Below, one piece after another: positions 18,736-27,035 of a stretch of 64,000 nt of DNA (position 1 is the stretch's first letter; every line of letters starts with the position of its first letter). This stretch comes from Chelativorans alearensis. GTDB taxonomy: Bacteria; Pseudomonadota; Alphaproteobacteria; Rhizobiales; Rhizobiaceae. The stretch is from assembly GCF_010993735.1 (NCBI RefSeq), contig NZ_WQNI01000008.1, forward strand, positions 62,001 to 126,000. The letters run 5' to 3'. A program made the position numbers and the translations under genes. The notes beneath the pieces are model-generated. The model saw only the letters and a list, made by a program, of their open reading frames with translations. It had not been told where the DNA came from and ran no database searches.

Positions 18736-18763
18736 CCATAGCCGCGAAAGAACGCATGCGCAA
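18736..18763 (-). promoter_or_regulatory. predicted trp promoter
   Basis: Minus-strand TTGCGC (18758-18763) and CTATGG (18736-18741) are 16 bp apart; read as GTTGCG-N17-CTATGG it parallels the rhizobial CTTGAC-N17-CTATAT consensus. Seven bases separate the -10 from the trpL ATG. Confidence 0.55.
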
Positions 18764-18772
18764 CTGCTTTGG

Positions 18773-19564
18773 TCATGCATCGCCATCCTGGCCGTCGCCG
18801 CCTTGGCCGTGCCGGCTCTCCTTCGCCAGACTGCCGCGGCGGTACTGGAGCAGCGAAGCGAGGAGCCATGTGAGGCTTGCCCAAGCCGCCCCCAGCGCCC
18901 AACCGGCCGCCACATCGCTCGGCCAATGGACGCCGAGATAGACACGGGTGATGCCGACGGCGACCGAAATGACGAGAGCCGTGAAGAGCACATAGAGCCG
19001 CACCCGCAGATCGCCGAAGAAGCGTATGACGAGGGCGGCCAGCGTGAGATAGGCGACGGTGGTCAACAGGGCGTGGCCGCTTGGGAAGCTGGACGTATGG
19101 ACGATGTCGAGATGGGCGGCGAGATCGGGCCTCGGGCGCTCATAATACTGTTTCAGGAAGTGCGATACGAGCGCGCCCGATCCAACAGAAAGCACGACGT
19201 AAAGCGCCGGCCCGTGGCGCCGTGTGACGACCAGTAGGCCGACGACGGCGGTGAGCGCGAGAAGGACGAGCGTGTAGCCGCCGAGCGCGGTTATCTCCAG
19301 CGCCACCTCCTCCAGCCAAGGCGGTCCGAGCGGATCGGAGGGGTCGGCGGGATTGCGCAGGGCGAGGAAAAGCCGCCGGTCGAGGGCGCGGATCTCGCCC
19401 TCGGCCACCTCGTCGGCGATCGCGAGAAATGCGTAGACGCCGAAGGCGAGCACTGCCAGCACGACGACCGGCCCCACCGCCTCCCGGCGTTGCTTCATGC
19501 CGCGCACAAGGCCGGTCACGGCCGTGACGATCGCGCTGTCTGCCAAATGCCTGCGCCTCCACAT
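18773..19564 (-). CDS. PAP2-superfamily phosphatase, membrane
   Basis: The 263-residue integral membrane protein has the three PAP2 phosphatase motifs: KQYYERPRPD (KxxxxxxRP), SSFPSGHALLTT (PSGH) and TRVYLGVHWPSDVAAG (SRxxxGxHxxxD, with Thr in the first place). Several hydrophobic helices surround them. The family removes phosphate from lipids such as phosphatidic acid, phosphatidylglycerol phosphate or undecaprenyl pyrophosphate; specificity is not visible. ATG 19564 is taken as the start; the open frame continues upstream to 19639 and would reach the divergent protease gene. It lies just upstream of the trp leader and may read into it. Confidence 0.85.
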   Translation of the reverse strand: MWRRRHLADSAIVTAVTGLVRGMKQRREAVGPVVVLAVLAFGVYAFLAIADEVAEGEIRALDRRLFLALRNPADPSDPLGPPWLEEVALEITALGGYTLVLLALTAVVGLLVVTRRHGPALYVVLSVGSGALVSHFLKQYYERPRPDLAAHLDIVHTSSFPSGHALLTTVAYLTLAALVIRFFGDLRVRLYVLFTALVISVAVGITRVYLGVHWPSDVAAGWALGAAWASLTWLLASLLQYRRGSLAKESRHGQGGDGQDGDA

Positions 19565-19647
19565 CGAAATGCCGCGCTTGAAAATGGTGCCGCGGCGACA
19601 AATGTCCCTTATGTTGGGATATAAGTCCCGCGGGAGCATGATGCACG

Positions 19648-20778
19648 ATGGTATGGTCTTTCAACATCGGCAGGATCTTCGGCACGACGGTGCGCATCCA
19701 CGTCACCTTCCTGCTCCTGCTCGTCTGGATCTGGTTCATGCACTACAGGATCGGCGGCGCGGCCGCCGCCTGGGAGGGCGTGGCATTCATCCTCGCCGTC
19801 TTCGCCTGCGTGGTACTGCACGAATACGGCCATGCCCTTGCGGCGCGCCGCTACGGCATCAGGACGCCGGACATCACGCTTTTGCCGATCGGCGGGCTGG
19901 CGCGGCTGGAACGCATGCCGGAGGAGCCGGGCCAAGAGTTCGTCATCGCCGTGGCAGGCCCTCTGGTCAATGTCGTCATCGCCGTCCTCATCTTCCTGGC
20001 GCTCGGCGGTTCGGCCGGCATTGAGCAGATGATGCAGGTGGAGGACCCGCGCGCCGATTTTCTCGTGCGGCTTGCCGGCGTCAACGTCTTCCTGGTGCTG
20101 TTCAACATGATCCCCGCCTTCCCCATGGACGGCGGGCGCGTGCTGCGCGCCCTTCTCGCCACGCGGATGACCTGGGCACGGGCCACCCAGATCGCCGCCA
20201 ATATCGGCCAGGGGCTCGCCTTTCTGTTCGGCTTCCTGGGGCTGCTCTACAACCCGCTGCTCATCTTCATCGCCATCTTCGTCTATCTGGCAGCGGCGGC
20301 CGAGGCGCAGAACGCGCAGATCCGCGATGTCGCCAACAGCGTTCTGACGGGCGACGTGATGGTGACGGAGTTCGCCGCCCTCGACCGCTCCGCGAGTATT
20401 GGCGAGGCCATCGAGCGGCTGCTCGCCACCACGCAGAACGAGTTTCCCATCCTCGACGCATACGGCCGCATGGAAGGGCTTCTGACGCGCAACGACATGA
20501 TCGCCGCGCTGAAGGAGACGGGGCCGGAGGCACCCGTGGTCGGCGCCATGCGCACCGGTCTTCCCTCCGTCCACCGGCGCCAGAACCTGACGGAGGGTTT
20601 TCGCCTGATGCAGGAGAAGAATGCGCCTGCCGTCGCCGTGGTCGACAGCGACGGCCGTCTGGTCGGGCTGCTCACCCACGAAACCATCGGCGAGATGATG
20701 ATGGTTCGGGCTGCCATGCCCGAAGGCTTCCGCTTCGGCCGTCTGAGAAGGCCGCCGCCGATGCCCCGCCGTCCTTGA
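19648..20778 (+). CDS. site-2 protease family metalloprotease with CBS domains
   Basis: The 376-residue membrane protein is an M50 family protease, which cuts substrates inside the membrane. The zinc motif HEYGHALAARRYGI is in a transmembrane helix (about 59-72) and the second ligand lies in NMIPAFPMDGGRVLRALL (about 153-170). Two CBS domains follow: DVMVTEFAALDRSASIGEAI and the repeat ending VDSDGRLVGLLTHETIGEMM. This matches the SpoIVFB-like group with C-terminal CBS domains, which may sense adenine nucleotides. The start ATG 19648 lacks a strong ribosome site. Divergent from the PAP2 gene. Substrate unknown. Confidence 0.9.
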   Translation: MVWSFNIGRIFGTTVRIHVTFLLLLVWIWFMHYRIGGAAAAWEGVAFILAVFACVVLHEYGHALAARRYGIRTPDITLLPIGGLARLERMPEEPGQEFVIAVAGPLVNVVIAVLIFLALGGSAGIEQMMQVEDPRADFLVRLAGVNVFLVLFNMIPAFPMDGGRVLRALLATRMTWARATQIAANIGQGLAFLFGFLGLLYNPLLIFIAIFVYLAAAAEAQNAQIRDVANSVLTGDVMVTEFAALDRSASIGEAIERLLATTQNEFPILDAYGRMEGLLTRNDMIAALKETGPEAPVVGAMRTGLPSVHRRQNLTEGFRLMQEKNAPAVAVVDSDGRLVGLLTHETIGEMMMVRAAMPEGFRFGRLRRPPPMPRRP

Positions 20779-21017
20779 CACGGGCCCTGCCCTGACCCAC
20801 TTTCTTTTTATGGTACGGAATTCGATTTCTCCCCTCTACCTTCTTCGGGTGTGTCCCCTCACGGGACGCTAACCCCGGGGTCCGGTGCCATGCGCCTCCG
20901 GATCGCGGGGCGCAACGAAGCCGCAGCCCTATCGGGATCGTGCGGACAAGAGCAATCCCAGGCGCAATTACAAAAGAACAAAAGCCGCAGATGACGGCAG
21001 TCCTTGGATCGAAAGCC
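20779..21017 (+). other. structured leader/intergenic region before the Rnk-like gene
   Basis: 239 bp without a supported gene. It holds several GC-rich hairpins: GTCCC-N5-GGGAC (20853-20867), the palindrome CCCCGGGG (20873-20880), and TCCGG-N12-CCGGA (20881-20902). The arrangement is denser than normal spacers here and could be a small RNA or a long 5' leader. I do not recognise any known riboswitch, tmRNA, 6S or SRP RNA. Confidence 0.4.
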
Positions 21018-21428
21018 ATGCAGAAGAAGGCCGGACGCAAGCCAAAGATCATCGTTTCCAGAACCGATCACGACCGCCTGCTCGGTCTCGCCACGGCGAT
21101 GGAGGAGCACGACCCCGTATTTGCGGAAACCATGATCGCCGAACTGGAGCGCGCACGCGTAGTTGAGGATTCCGCGCTTCCCGAAACGGTGGTGCGCATG
21201 GGATCCACTCTCACCTACACCGCCGACGAGGCCCCGCCTACCACCGTGACACTCGTCTTCCCCGTGGAGGCGGATATCGCCCAGGGCAAGATTTCCGTGA
21301 CGACGCCGGTCGGCGCCGTGCTCGTCGGTCTGTCGGCCGGCCAGTCGATCGACTGGACGGCGCGCAACGGACGCACCCACCGGCTTACGGTCACCGACGT
21401 TCGCCAGCCGGTGAAGAAGGCGAGCTAA
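21018..21428 (+). CDS. Rnk-like nucleoside diphosphate kinase regulator (GreA/GreB C-terminal fold)
   Basis: The 136-residue protein, the same length as E. coli Rnk, has an N-terminal helical segment (VSRTDHDRLLGLATAMEEHD) and a C-terminal FKBP-like GreA/B_C domain: VRMGSTLTYTADEAPPTTVT and ISVTTPVGAVLVGLSAGQSI. Rnk binds RNA polymerase near the secondary channel but lacks the GreA coiled-coil cleavage tip, as here. ATG 21018 is chosen since GGATCGAAAGCC precedes it and gives the normal length; ATG 20991 in frame is an alternative. The long structured leader may be regulatory. Confidence 0.8.
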   Translation: MQKKAGRKPKIIVSRTDHDRLLGLATAMEEHDPVFAETMIAELERARVVEDSALPETVVRMGSTLTYTADEAPPTTVTLVFPVEADIAQGKISVTTPVGAVLVGLSAGQSIDWTARNGRTHRLTVTDVRQPVKKAS

Positions 21429-21494
21429 CGCCAGCGGTCCTAACGTTTGACCGCTGGCGGCGCATCAATGTCCGGGCATGAATCCTTCCTGCCG

Positions 21495-22697
21495 TCAGAC
21501 TTCCCCTGGGCTGCCCCTGACGATCGCTTTCAGAACGTCGCGCACGCCGATGGCGCCGAGAAAGCGGGAGGCTTCGTCGAACACCGCAACGGGCGCCGTT
21601 TCCGACTGGTGCATGGCCTGCATCACCGTCTTCAGCGGTGTGCCGGCGTGCGCCCAGTAGACCTTCGGCTTATTTTCCGGCAGCTTTTCCGTGTTGTCGC
21701 AGGAGACCCAGATGGCCGGCTGGCTGTCACGTTCGGCGTCCACGACCAGCATGTTCGCGTCGAACTTGAAGCGTGTCGTCTGCCGGCGGTCGAGCCACAG
21801 CCAGCCCTCGCCGGCGCCCTTGAGATCGCGCGCGTCCCGCATCACATTCCACGCCGTCAGCACGGACAGCGGATTCACATTGGCGATGAAATCGCGCACG
21901 TAGTCGTTCTGGGGCCTGAGCACGATGTCCTCCGGAGTGCCGGTCTGGACGATGCGCCCACCCTCCATGATGGAGATGCGGTTGCCGATTTTCAGCGCCT
22001 CCTCAAGGTCGTGGCTGACGAAGAGAATGGTCTTCTTCAGCCGCTCCTGCAGTTCGATCAGTTCGTCCTGCAGCTTGGTGCGGATCAGCGGGTCGAGAGC
22101 AGAGAAAGGCTCGTCCATCAGGAGGATGGGCGCCTCCGTGGCAAAGGCGCGGGCAAGGCCCACGCGCTGCTGCATGCCGCCGGAAAGCTCATGGGCGTAT
22201 TTGCCCGCCCAATCCTCCAGGTGCACCAGCTCGAGCTGCGCCATCACGCGCTCCTGGCGCTCCTTCGCCGGCGCGCCCGAAAGCTCCAGCCCGAAGCCGA
22301 CATTTTCCGCCACAGTGCGCCAGGGCAGAAGCGCGAACTGCTGGAACACCATGGCCACACATTCGCGGCGGATCTTCCTGAGCTCGCTCTCGGAGCAGTT
22401 CACGACGCTGGCCGACCAGTCGCCGTCGTGAACGATCACCTCGCCGCGCGCCACCTTGTTGAGCCGGTTGACGGCACGCAACAGCGTCGATTTTCCGGAG
22501 CCCGAAAGCCCCATCAAAACGGAGATCTCGCCGCGCTCGACCGCCAGGTCGCAACCGGCGCAGCCGAGCACCGCGCCGGTCTTCTCCAGGATCTCGGCGC
22601 GGCTCGCACCCGCGTCCACCATCGGCAGCGCCGCGGCGCGCTCCCGGTCGGTGCCGAAAATGATGTCGACGGCACGAAAATCGACGGCCGGTCTCAT
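21495..22697 (-). CDS. choV: choline ABC transporter, ATP-binding protein
   Basis: The 400-residue ATPase belongs to the quaternary-amine importer family. Walker A is GLSGSGKST (about 63-71), the Q-loop FQQFALLPWRTVAENV, signature LSGGMQQRVGLARA, Walker B ILLMDEPFSALDP, and the switch His in FVSHDLEEALKI. A C-terminal extension with CBS-like character follows, as in ProV/ChoV. With the downstream-acting ChoX-type binding protein, ChoV is the best reading. Its ATG overlaps the choW stop (ATGA at 22694-22697). Divergent choline uptake feeds glycine betaine synthesis; no bet genes lie in the window. Confidence 0.9.
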   Translation of the reverse strand: MRPAVDFRAVDIIFGTDRERAAALPMVDAGASRAEILEKTGAVLGCAGCDLAVERGEISVLMGLSGSGKSTLLRAVNRLNKVARGEVIVHDGDWSASVVNCSESELRKIRRECVAMVFQQFALLPWRTVAENVGFGLELSGAPAKERQERVMAQLELVHLEDWAGKYAHELSGGMQQRVGLARAFATEAPILLMDEPFSALDPLIRTKLQDELIELQERLKKTILFVSHDLEEALKIGNRISIMEGGRIVQTGTPEDIVLRPQNDYVRDFIANVNPLSVLTAWNVMRDARDLKGAGEGWLWLDRRQTTRFKFDANMLVVDAERDSQPAIWVSCDNTEKLPENKPKVYWAHAGTPLKTVMQAMHQSETAPVAVFDEASRFLGAIGVRDVLKAIVRGSPGEV

Positions 22698-23548
22698 CGC
22701 TCGCCCTCCTTGCCGATGCGGGCCATGCGGTCGAGGATGATGGCCAGGACGACGATGGCGAGCCCCGCTTCAAGCCCCAGCGGGATATTGACGGAGTTCA
22801 AGGCCCGCACCACCGGCTTGCCAAGCCCGTTGGCGCCGATGAGGGCGGCGATGACCACCATCGACAGCGACAGCATGATGCACTGGGTGAGCCCCGCCAT
22901 GATGGAGGGAAGTGCCGCCGGTAGCTCCACCTTCCACAGAAGCTGGCTGCGGGTCGCCCCGAAGGCCTGGCCCGCCTCCAGCATCGGCTTCGGCACCGAG
23001 GTGATGCCGAGATAGGTGAGCCGGATCGGCGCCGGCGAGGCGAAGATGACGGTGACGATGAGGCCCGGCGCGGCACCCAGGCCGAAAAGGATAAGTACCG
23101 GAATGAGATAGACGAAGGTCGGCAGGGTCTGCATGAGGTCCAGGACGGGGCGCAGGAACTGATAGACCCGCTCGCTGTGGGCTGCCCAGATGCCGACGGG
23201 AACGCCAATCGCCATGGAGGCGGCGGCCGCGGCGACGACGAGGACCAGTGTCTCCACCGTCTCCTTCCACAGGCCCTGATTGACAATGAAGAGGAGGCCG
23301 ATGGCGACGCCCAGCGCCAGTTTCCACGAGCGCTGCAGGAGAAAGGCGAGGACGGCGACCGCCACCACGACCACGCTCGGCGGAAGCCATAAAAGGAAGC
23401 CGGCCATCCCGTCTAGGACGGTTGCCAGCCCGCTGGCCAGATTGTCGAAAAGCCAGGCGAAATTGGTTGTCAGAAAGTCGAAAAATTCGCGGCCCCATCT
23501 GCCGATGGGAATTTTCCAGGCCGCGATCCATTGTGTCAGGGGATCCAT
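22694..23548 (-). CDS. choW: choline ABC transporter, permease
   Basis: The 284-residue inner-membrane permease of the ProW/OpuAB type has about six to seven transmembrane helices. The EAA loop lies in PMLEAGQAFGATRSQLLWKV with ELPAALPSIMAGLTQ after it, the contact surface for the ATPase. The N-terminal extension (ITQW..RWGREFFDFLTT) is typical of ProW. It overlaps choV by 4 bp and begins 77 bp after the binding-protein gene, giving the order choX-choW-choV. The 77-bp gap between choX and choW could hold a hairpin that sets relative expression. Confidence 0.9.
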   Translation of the reverse strand: MDPLTQWIAAWKIPIGRWGREFFDFLTTNFAWLFDNLASGLATVLDGMAGFLLWLPPSVVVVAVAVLAFLLQRSWKLALGVAIGLLFIVNQGLWKETVETLVLVVAAAAASMAIGVPVGIWAAHSERVYQFLRPVLDLMQTLPTFVYLIPVLILFGLGAAPGLIVTVIFASPAPIRLTYLGITSVPKPMLEAGQAFGATRSQLLWKVELPAALPSIMAGLTQCIMLSLSMVVIAALIGANGLGKPVVRALNSVNIPLGLEAGLAIVVLAIILDRMARIGKEGER

Positions 23549-23625
23549 AGGGTTGGCGGTCTCCCGTTATCGGTGGAGGAAGCGAGGCAGGGAAGCGGGC
23601 GCTCGAGCGGCGCCCGCCACTCAAC

Positions 23626-24573
23626 TCACATCCCCAGGTGCGCCTTGACGGCTTCCATCGCGTCGCCGCCGTCGAAGGTGGTCACGCCTTCGAGCCAGGG
23701 GCCCAGCACGTCCGGGCTCTCCTTCAGCCAGGCGGCGGCCGCGGCCTCGGGGTCCTCGCCCTCGTCAAGGATGGCACCCATGATCTCGTTTTCCATCTGC
23801 AGCGAAAAGATCATGTTCTCCAGAAGCCGTCCGAGATTGGGGCACTCTTCGGCCAGCCCCGCGCGCACGTTCGTGTGCACCGTGGCGCCGCCGTAGTTCG
23901 GACCGAACACGTCGTCACCGCCTTCCAGGTAGGCCATGTCGATATTGGCGTTCATCGGGTGCGGCTCCCAGCCAAGGAAGACCACGTGCTCCTCGCGCTG
24001 CACGGCGCGGCGCACCTGCGAGAGCATGCCGGCCTCCGAGCTTTCCACGAGCTCGAAGCCGGAGAGGCCGAAAGTATCGTTCTCGATCATGTCGAGGATC
24101 AGACGGTTGCCGTCGTTGCCCGGCTCGATGCCGTAGATCTCGCCGCCCAATTCGTCACGGAATTTAGCGATGTCGGCGAAGCTCTTGAGGCCCGCGTCAT
24201 AGGTGTATTGCGGCACGGCGAGCGTGTATTTGGCACCTTCCAGGTTGGTGACGACGGTCTCTACCGAGCCGTCCGCGCGATAGGGCGCGATGTCGGCTTC
24301 CATGGTGGGCATCCAGTTGCCGAGGAAAACGTCGACGTCGCCATTCTTGAGTGAAGCGTAGGTTACCGGCACGGAGAGCACTTGCGTTTCCGGCTGATAG
24401 CCGAGCCCTTCCAGAACCGTGGAAGCCGTCGCCGTGGTAGCGGTGATGTCGGTCCAGCCGACATCGGAGAAGGTGATGGAACGGCATTCCTCCGGCTCGG
24501 CGGCAAGGGCCGTACCCGTGCAAAGGCCGACGGCCACGCCGAAGCCGGCCGCGATGCGTTTAAGGTGGGACAT
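23626..24573 (-). CDS. choX: choline-binding periplasmic protein
   Basis: The 315-residue protein has a signal peptide (about 24 residues, ending GTALAA) and is periplasmic. It belongs to the OpuAC/ProX-like substrate-binding family; the aromatic cage for the quaternary ammonium is visible in DVGWTDITATT, LGNWMPTM and FLGWEPHPMNA, and the mid segment IYGIEPGNDGNRLILDMIEN is typical of ChoX. These residues support choline rather than glycine betaine, though this is by analogy. ATG 24573 follows GGGGAGAACCGTC; upstream codons lack a ribosome site. First gene of choXWV. Confidence 0.9.
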   Translation of the reverse strand: MSHLKRIAAGFGVAVGLCTGTALAAEPEECRSITFSDVGWTDITATTATASTVLEGLGYQPETQVLSVPVTYASLKNGDVDVFLGNWMPTMEADIAPYRADGSVETVVTNLEGAKYTLAVPQYTYDAGLKSFADIAKFRDELGGEIYGIEPGNDGNRLILDMIENDTFGLSGFELVESSEAGMLSQVRRAVQREEHVVFLGWEPHPMNANIDMAYLEGGDDVFGPNYGGATVHTNVRAGLAEECPNLGRLLENMIFSLQMENEIMGAILDEGEDPEAAAAAWLKESPDVLGPWLEGVTTFDGGDAMEAVKAHLGM

Positions 24574-24812
24574 GACGGTTCTCCCCTGGAAAGTTTGTTT
24601 GACATAACTTTTTTGCACCAGCGCCGTTTAACCGGCTTCACTGTTTTGTTCAAACGCAAGCATCATTTGAGGCTGGCCGCAAGCGGAAAGGATGATCCCG
24701 AAGCCGCGCTGCCCCGGCCGCCGTGGCGCCATTCCGGTGGAAGACCGTCGCCGCGGCGTTTCACGAGCCCCTGATGCTGCTATCAGGCAAACGGACCGGA
24801 ACGGCGAAGACG

Positions 24813-25445
24813 ATGGCCAAGCTCTATTTCCACTACGCGACGATGAATGCCGGCAAGACCACCATGCTCCTGCAGGCCTCCTACAACTACCGGGAGCGCG
24901 GCATGTCGACCATGCTGTTCGTCGCCGGCCATTACCGCAAGGCCAGCCACTACCATAAGGACGGTGCCGGCTACATCGCCTCGCGCATCGGGCTGGAGGC
25001 GGATGCCGAGATGTTCAGCGATGGCGACGACCTCTTCGCGCGCGTAGCCGAGCATCACCGGCACACCACCACCCATTGCGTCTTCGTCGACGAGGCGCAG
25101 TTCCTGGCCGAAGAACAGGTTTGGCAGCTTGCGCGCATCGCCGACCGGCTCGACATCCCCGTCATGTGCTACGGCCTGCGCACCGATTTCCAGGGCAAGC
25201 TCTTCACCGGCTCGCGCGCGCTTCTGGCGATCGCCGACGAGCTGCGCGAGGTGCGCACCATCTGCCGCTGCGGCCGCAAGGCGACCATGGTCGTGCGGCT
25301 GGGTCCCGACGGCAAGGTGGCCAAAAAGGGCGAGCAGGTGGCCATCGGCAAGGACGTATACGTGTCGCTGTGCCGCAGGCATTGGGAGGAGGAGATGGGC
25401 CGCTGGCGGGCGGAGGACCTTATCGGCTTTGCCGGGGCGGAATAG
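24813..25445 (+). CDS. tdk: thymidine kinase
   Basis: The 210-residue type II thymidine kinase phosphorylates thymidine with ATP in the salvage pathway. The P-loop is HYATMNAGKTTMLLQ (about 7-21), Walker B with catalytic Glu in FVDEAQFL, and the lasso/substrate part YGLRTDFQGKLFTGSRALL. The zinc site has CRCGRKA and the C-terminal SLCRRHW. ATG 24813 begins the canonical MAKLYFHYATMNAGKT; an upstream in-frame ATG at 24723 would add 30 residues not seen in the family. It is divergent from choX. Many alphaproteobacteria lack tdk, so its presence is worth noting. Confidence 0.9.
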   Translation: MAKLYFHYATMNAGKTTMLLQASYNYRERGMSTMLFVAGHYRKASHYHKDGAGYIASRIGLEADAEMFSDGDDLFARVAEHHRHTTTHCVFVDEAQFLAEEQVWQLARIADRLDIPVMCYGLRTDFQGKLFTGSRALLAIADELREVRTICRCGRKATMVVRLGPDGKVAKKGEQVAIGKDVYVSLCRRHWEEEMGRWRAEDLIGFAGAE

Positions 25446-25473
25446 CGGCGGGCGGCCCAGTGGCGCGATCCGG

Positions 25474-25513
25474 ACAGAGGTACCCATCTGTCAGGGCAAA
25501 TCGCCCCACCAGG
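25474..25513. repeat. palindromic upstream element, copy 1
   Basis: GGTACCCATCTGTCAGG (25479-25495) is identical over 17 bp with 34529-34545, and the following ATCGCCCCACCAGG (25500-25513) matches 34546-34559 at 13 of 14. Here the left arm is imperfect (GACAGAGGTACC). It lies about 150 bp before the DUF2333 gene. Confidence 0.6.
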
Positions 25514-25658
25514 TAATTTGCTTGTGAGCCGGCTTTTCCAAGCGGACGGTACTTTCCGTTTGGGTCGGACCGCCAGGTTGTGGAAGCACCGAAAAGTGCT
25601 TATCTCAACGCACTTGGCGCTTCTGAGGCGTCTCTGCGGTTTCGCCTGAGGGAGGCGC

Positions 25659-26783
25659 TTGGTGTCCGGTTCGATCGTCGATTTCTTTACCCGTGTATTC
25701 GCCGCGCTCGGCCGCGGCATCGGCCACCTCTTGGCGTGGCTTGCCTGGCCGTTCGTGGCGCTCGGCCGCTGGTACAAGCACCGGGGGTGGATCGTGCGCG
25801 CCGTGGTGGGCGCCGTCGTTGTCCTTTTCATCGGGCTTTACGCCTATTTCTTCTGGCAGACCCAGGTGTGGACCGGCTTCGACCGCGATTACGTTCAGGC
25901 CTATGATCTGACGAACCGAGGCGTGTCGGCCGGCGAGCCGGTGGCCGCGACCGGCGAGGAGGGACCGCGCACATGCGGCCGCTCGGCCATCGCCGACGTC
26001 GCCGCCGACCTCACCGATATCAACGTCAACCAGAACGCGTGGATTTCCTCCATGCTTCTCTACAAGCTCGGCTTCTTCGGCCTCGACTGGGACGACACGC
26101 CCTTCTTCGACAACAAGGCCTCCTTCCAGCGCGGCGTCAACCAGGCGGTGCGGCGCACCTCGGTGGAGCTGGTCGACGCGCTCGGCCGTGTGCGCGGCAC
26201 CTCGCAGATCGACGGCGACCTGCAAAAGGCGCGCGAGAGCATCCAGTTCTCGGAGGACGCCTGGTATTTCGGGCTTTCCCCGTTCGGCCCGAAGACGCCG
26301 ACACCAGGCTTCTACCGCACCGCGATCACCTCGCTGCGCGCCTTCAACGACCGGCTGGAGGCCTGCGACGCCGTGTTCGACGCGCGCGCCGACAATCTCA
26401 TCCAGTTCCTCGACCGCATTGCCAACGATATCGGCTCCACCTCGGCTATCCTGCGTGAGCGCTCGGAGAATTATAACAGCGGCTGGTTCGACACGCGCGC
26501 CGACGACCGCTTCTGGTTCGCCTACGGCCAGCTCTACGGCTATTACGGCCTTCTTCACGCGGCACGCGCGGATTTCGAGGATGTCGTGGCGCAACGCTCG
26601 CTGGGCTCGCTGTGGGACACAACGGAGAACCAGCTCCGCGCAGCCCTTAACATCACCCCTTTCATCATCTCCAACGGCCGCGAGGCCGGCTGGATCATGC
26701 CCACGCATCTGGCGACCATGGGGTTCTATATCCTGCGGGTGCGGTCGAACCTGGTAGAGTTGAGGCAGGTGCTGGATCGGTGA
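25659..26783 (+). CDS. DUF2333 family membrane protein
   Basis: The 374-residue protein has one N-terminal transmembrane helix (about 46-67, WIVRAVVGAVVVLFIGLYAY) and a large, mostly alpha-helical domain that is probably periplasmic. Segments such as SMLLYKLGFFGLDWDDTPFF, NKASFQRGVNQAVRRTSVEL and RSENYNSGWFDTRADDRFWF are characteristic of DUF2333, a proteobacterial family of unknown role. The start could be TTG 25659 or GTG 25662; a GGGAGG sits ahead of both and neither has an ATG alternative. The palindromic element shared with chpT lies upstream, a hint of cell-cycle or envelope control. Confidence 0.75.
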   Translation: MVSGSIVDFFTRVFAALGRGIGHLLAWLAWPFVALGRWYKHRGWIVRAVVGAVVVLFIGLYAYFFWQTQVWTGFDRDYVQAYDLTNRGVSAGEPVAATGEEGPRTCGRSAIADVAADLTDINVNQNAWISSMLLYKLGFFGLDWDDTPFFDNKASFQRGVNQAVRRTSVELVDALGRVRGTSQIDGDLQKARESIQFSEDAWYFGLSPFGPKTPTPGFYRTAITSLRAFNDRLEACDAVFDARADNLIQFLDRIANDIGSTSAILRERSENYNSGWFDTRADDRFWFAYGQLYGYYGLLHAARADFEDVVAQRSLGSLWDTTENQLRAALNITPFIISNGREAGWIMPTHLATMGFYILRVRSNLVELRQVLDR

Positions 26784-26787
26784 CAGT

Positions 26788-26904
26788 GAGGGAGTGGTGA
26801 GTGGTGAATAGTGCGTAGTGAGTAGGAACGGCGCTGCCGTGCTTGCGTTGCGAAGGAAACGCCTGCATTCCCGCTGCCCACTACTCACTATTCGCTACTC
26901 CCTC
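26788..26904. repeat. large imperfect inverted repeat of TAGTGAGTAG motifs
   Basis: The left arm, about 26788-26826, is built of short units (GTGAGTGGTGAATAGTGCG, then TAGTGAGTAGG). The right arm, 26877-26904, reads CACTACTCACTATTCGCTAC then TCCCTC, the reverse complement of the left with a few mismatches. It can fold into a hairpin of about 25 bp with a 50-nt loop. It lies between the DUF2333 stop and fhs and may act as a transcription terminator or a mobile repeat. Confidence 0.7.
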
Positions 26905-27035
26905 GCACCCTGTCGCATTTCGCGCATTATCCGCCTTTTTCGGGATGGCACGGAGCAGCCTTGCGGGCCCTTATTGCCTGAAACCGTCAGGTGTGGCAGG
27001 CACATCGCAGCCGACGGCAATCGAGGAGGAGACGC

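Noticed and set aside
15449-19237. A 1262-codon open frame on the + strand
   Set aside because: It is antisense to the CDF transporter, trpE(G) and PAP2 genes. It lacks any domain and is rich in Arg, His and Gly, as expected for the opposite strand of high-GC coding DNA.
20775-20790. TTGACA at the end of the site-2 protease gene as a promoter for the Rnk-like gene
   Set aside because: No -10 is found at 16-18 bp; the sequence overlaps the stop codon and may be chance.
26784-27035. A riboswitch upstream of fhs
   Set aside because: No THF or purine riboswitch core could be recognised. The only structure is the inverted repeat, better explained as a repeat element.
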